Source: [Clostridium] polysaccharolyticum (GTDB lineage Bacteria > Bacillota > Clostridia > Lachnospirales > Lachnospiraceae). From it: DNA of 64,000 bases. This document shows positions 61,966 to 64,000 of this stretch, in pieces. The notes below the pieces were generated by a model that ran no database searches, was not told the DNA's origin, and saw only the letters and a program-made list of their open reading frames with translations. Within the stretch, counting starts at the first letter, position 1. The number at the start of each line of letters is the position of its first letter. The stretch is from contig NZ_FOHN01000009.1 in assembly GCF_900111595.1 (NCBI RefSeq), positions 1 to 64,000 on the forward strand, in the 5' to 3' direction. The position numbers were made by a program, and so were the translations under genes.

Positions 61966-63441
61966 ATGGATGAGGAAAAACTGAAAGATGCCATTGATGA
62001 CCGAAACCAAATAGATGTAAAAAATAATATAGAAAAAAAGGGTAGAGATTTGGACGAACAAAAAGAAAAAAAGGGTTCCTCAAAGCCGGAAGTGCCTGTA
62101 GTGGATAAGGATACAGTTGTTGAGAAGGCTGTAGCAGAACAGGAAACAGACATGGGGTTGGATACACAGTGCAATGAGGAACAGGAAATAAAAGAAGAAA
62201 AAGAGATTTTGGAAGAAGCAGGTTCAAAAAAGGAAGAGTCAGATAACAGCCAAGATAAGGAAACGTCTTCGACAGACGAACTTCTGAACATGTCGTTTGA
62301 TGAAGAACATAAAGAGGAACCAGATGCTTTAGAGAGTTATTTAGAAAATTCACAGGATACGGATAAGAAGAAAAAATGGTCCTGGAAGAAAAAACTGCTG
62401 GTGGTGTTGTGTGTACTTGGTCTGCTCATTGGAGGAGGCTGTGCAGTCTTTTATACAATGCTTAACCGAATAGACAGGGAGAGGCCAGAAGATATTAAAC
62501 GTGCCCACACGGATTTATCTCCTGAAGAGTTAGCAGCACAGCAGGCAACATTACGGCCTCAGGAATTTAATAATAAAATCGAACAGAAAGTTGTTAATAT
62601 CCTGTTAGTTGGAGAAGAAGCCATTAATGATGGAGTGTTAGGCCGTTCCGATTCCATGATGGTTGCAACTTTAAATACAGTGGAAAAGACCATTAAATTA
62701 ACTTCTCTTATGAGAGATATGTATGTTACGATACCAGGTTATAGGGATAATAAATTAAATGCAGCATATCATAATGGGGGAGGCGTGCTTCTTGCGGAAA
62801 CCATAGAGCAGAATTTTGGAATTGAAATAGATGGTTATGTGCGCGTAAATTTTGATGCTTTTGAAAAAATTGTTGATGAACTTGGCGGCGTGGAAATTAC
62901 TCTTACTGGAGATGAAGCACATTATCTGCAGACAACAAACTACATTTCCAAAAAGTCAAACCGCAATGTAGTGGAAGGAAAGCAGATTTTAAATGGAAAT
63001 CAGGCATTGGGATATTGCCGTGTACGTTATAAAACGGCATCCAATGGAGAAGCCAATGACTTTGGCCGTACGTATCGGCAAAGAACCGTACTAAAAGCAA
63101 TTTTTGATAAATATAAACATCAGAATGTTGTGAACATGGTATCAATTGCCTCTGATATGCTGTCTTATGTAACAACGAACTTATCAAAGTCAGAAATGCT
63201 TAGTTACCTTACAACAGCAGCAAGTTTTGGCACATTAGAGTTAGAAACTTTCCGTATTCCGCTTGATAATACTTATGATGGAACGAAAATTGATGGGAAG
63301 TCTGTACTGGTCATTGATTTTGATGCTAATAAACAGGCACTGAGAGAATTTATATATGCTGGTATAGCAGATTCAGAAATAAAAGTAGAAAGCGGAGATA
63401 TGGAAGATGACCGGTATTTTTCTTATCTGTGGACTGATTAG
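61966..63441 (+). CDS. LytR-CpsA-Psr (LCP) family cell-wall glycopolymer ligase
   Basis: The 491-residue protein has a long charged cytoplasmic N-terminus (about 1-135, Glu/Lys-rich), one membrane segment (KKLLVVLCVLGLLIGGGCAVFYTML) and an extracellular LCP domain: VNILLVGEEAINDGVLGRSDSMMVATLN, TSLMRDMYVTIPGY, KLNAAYHNGGG, FDAFEKIVDELGGVEI and YCRVRYK. LCP proteins attach teichoic acids or capsule to peptidoglycan. ATG 61966 is preferred; a GTG ten codons upstream is possible. The cytoplasmic tail is longer than usual. Confidence 0.92.
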   Translation: MDEEKLKDAIDDRNQIDVKNNIEKKGRDLDEQKEKKGSSKPEVPVVDKDTVVEKAVAEQETDMGLDTQCNEEQEIKEEKEILEEAGSKKEESDNSQDKETSSTDELLNMSFDEEHKEEPDALESYLENSQDTDKKKKWSWKKKLLVVLCVLGLLIGGGCAVFYTMLNRIDRERPEDIKRAHTDLSPEELAAQQATLRPQEFNNKIEQKVVNILLVGEEAINDGVLGRSDSMMVATLNTVEKTIKLTSLMRDMYVTIPGYRDNKLNAAYHNGGGVLLAETIEQNFGIEIDGYVRVNFDAFEKIVDELGGVEITLTGDEAHYLQTTNYISKKSNRNVVEGKQILNGNQALGYCRVRYKTASNGEANDFGRTYRQRTVLKAIFDKYKHQNVVNMVSIASDMLSYVTTNLSKSEMLSYLTTAASFGTLELETFRIPLDNTYDGTKIDGKSVLVIDFDANKQALREFIYAGIADSEIKVESGDMEDDRYFSYLWTD

Positions 63442-63523
63442 CAAGGAGGTAGCAGATTCGTTTAAATAATGCAGAAACCAATGCCAGATATTTCGAAGAC
63501 CAATGAAACTTTTTGGAAGTACG

Positions 63524-63551
63524 TTGACAAAAATGGTTTTGGTGATATAAT
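63524..63551 (+). promoter_or_regulatory. Promoter of thrS
   Basis: TTGACA (63524-63529) and TATAAT (63546-63551) with a 16-base spacer lie just upstream of the T-box leader. Confidence 0.85.
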
Positions 63552-63559
63552 AAAGTTAT

Positions 63560-63851
63560 ATTTTTTGCGAATTGCAAATGTAATACGATTAAAAAAACGT
63601 TGACGAGACGAGTAGGATGCGGAGCTATTCAGAGAGAGGCATGGCTGCTGGAATTGCCTTATAGCAGAAACATTTGAAAACTACCTCCGAGTGGCCCCAA
63701 TCCGGTCCGGTGATTCCGTTATCATCAGGCTGTACGGCAGTACAGCAATTGAGAGCCTGCATAAGCAGGAATTAGGGTGGAACCGCGAGTGTGATTCGGA
63801 CAGCTCGTCCCTTTCGGTAGGAAAAAGGCCGAAAGAGACGGGCTTTTTTTT
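63560..63851 (+). promoter_or_regulatory. T-box riboswitch leader of thrS
   Basis: The leader contains the Stem I elements AGTAGG and AGAGAGAGGC with GGAATTGCC, the specifier region GAAAACTACC (ACC or ACT, both Thr codons, 63680-63685), the T-box AGGGTGGAACCGCG (from 63774), and a terminator formed by 63803-63817 with 63829-63843, then T residues. It should sense uncharged tRNA-Thr. Confidence 0.9.
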
Positions 63852-63892
63852 CTGCTTTTTCATAGATTATAAAGTATGAAGGAGATGCAAAA

Positions 63893-64000
63893 ATGAAGAT
63901 AACATTAAAAGATGGCTCATGGAAAGAATATGATAAAGCAATGAGCGTGTACGAAATAGCACAGGATATCAGCGAGGGGTTAGCTAGAATGGCTACGGCT
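63893..64000 (+). CDS. thrS: Threonyl-tRNA synthetase, N-terminal part (runs off the right edge)
   Basis: The first 36 residues, beginning MKITLKDGSWKEYDKAMSVY and containing EIAQDISEGLARMATA, match the TGS domain at the N-terminus of ThrRS. A T-box leader lies immediately upstream and GAAGGAG precedes the ATG. The rest of the gene is outside the window. Confidence 0.92.
   Translation, partial: MKITLKDGSWKEYDKAMSVYEIAQDISEGLARMATA

Overview
The window is a stretch of AT-rich chromosome from a Gram-positive anaerobe, most likely a member of the Lachnospiraceae (Clostridia). The order murB-rapZ-whiA-HPr-like-dnaE-pfkA downstream of uvrC-hprK, two T-box leaders (trp and thrS), strong AGGAGG ribosome sites and the absence of aerobic functions all fit. 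No tRNA, rRNA, CRISPR array or prophage was seen.

Positions 1-2850 are a scarred boundary. They hold the start of an IS21-type transposase gene leaving the left edge, a DDE transposase gene broken by an internal deletion, a pyruvyl-transferase-like gene with a 2-nt slip in an (AT)5 tract and a lost C-terminus, and a further gene remnant.

Positions 3323-33033 are an unusual thiotemplate biosynthetic gene cluster, almost entirely on the + strand. It holds two adenylation-carrier proteins (one with a signature that reads as glutamine, one with a shifted Asp that suggests a non-alpha-amino substrate), a free carrier protein, a hydrolase-carrier fusion, two cobalamin-type radical SAM enzymes (one PhpK-like), one Elp3/RaSEA-like radical SAM enzyme, two VOC-fold proteins, a class I aminotransferase and a SAM synthetase. 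It also holds two alpha/beta-hydrolases with Cys as the apparent nucleophile, a large serine hydrolase, a small esterase, three BtrH-like proteins (one split by a frameshift), two ABC half-transporters, a 3-methyladenine DNA glycosylase (possible self-protection), an XRE regulator and a NusG paralogue of LoaP type. No complete condensation domain is present; only the C-terminal half of one precedes the Gln adenylation domain. Amide bond formation is therefore probably done by the BtrH-like or Cys-hydrolase proteins. The cluster ends with a DUF4430 lipid- or membrane-anchored protein and an ECF S-component that may import cobalamin for the B12 enzymes.

Two operons of the cluster (aminotransferase/A-PCP and DUF4430/ECF-S) are preceded by a 104-nt ungapped repeat, about 90% identical. 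It folds into the same outer stem and inner hairpin with a compensatory base-pair change. I read it as a shared cis-acting RNA, possibly the target of the LoaP-type factor. This is the most interesting signal in the window.

Positions 33163-50252 are conserved core genes: pyrG (minus strand), ftsH, a HAD phosphatase, uvrC, hprK, a ROK glucokinase, murB, rapZ, whiA, a Crh-like HPr (Glu15 in place of His15), dnaE and pfkA. A possible small RNA lies in the long gap after ftsH. Positions 50352-52203 (minus) encode a small acidic membrane protein and an L,D-transpeptidase.

Positions 52436-59046 are a T-box-controlled trp operon, trpE-G-C-sfsA-F-B-A, which lacks trpD and contains sfsA. The right end holds fabV (minus), a YdcF-like protein, a C_GCAxxG_C_C redox protein, an LCP cell-wall ligase and the T-box plus first 36 codons of thrS.
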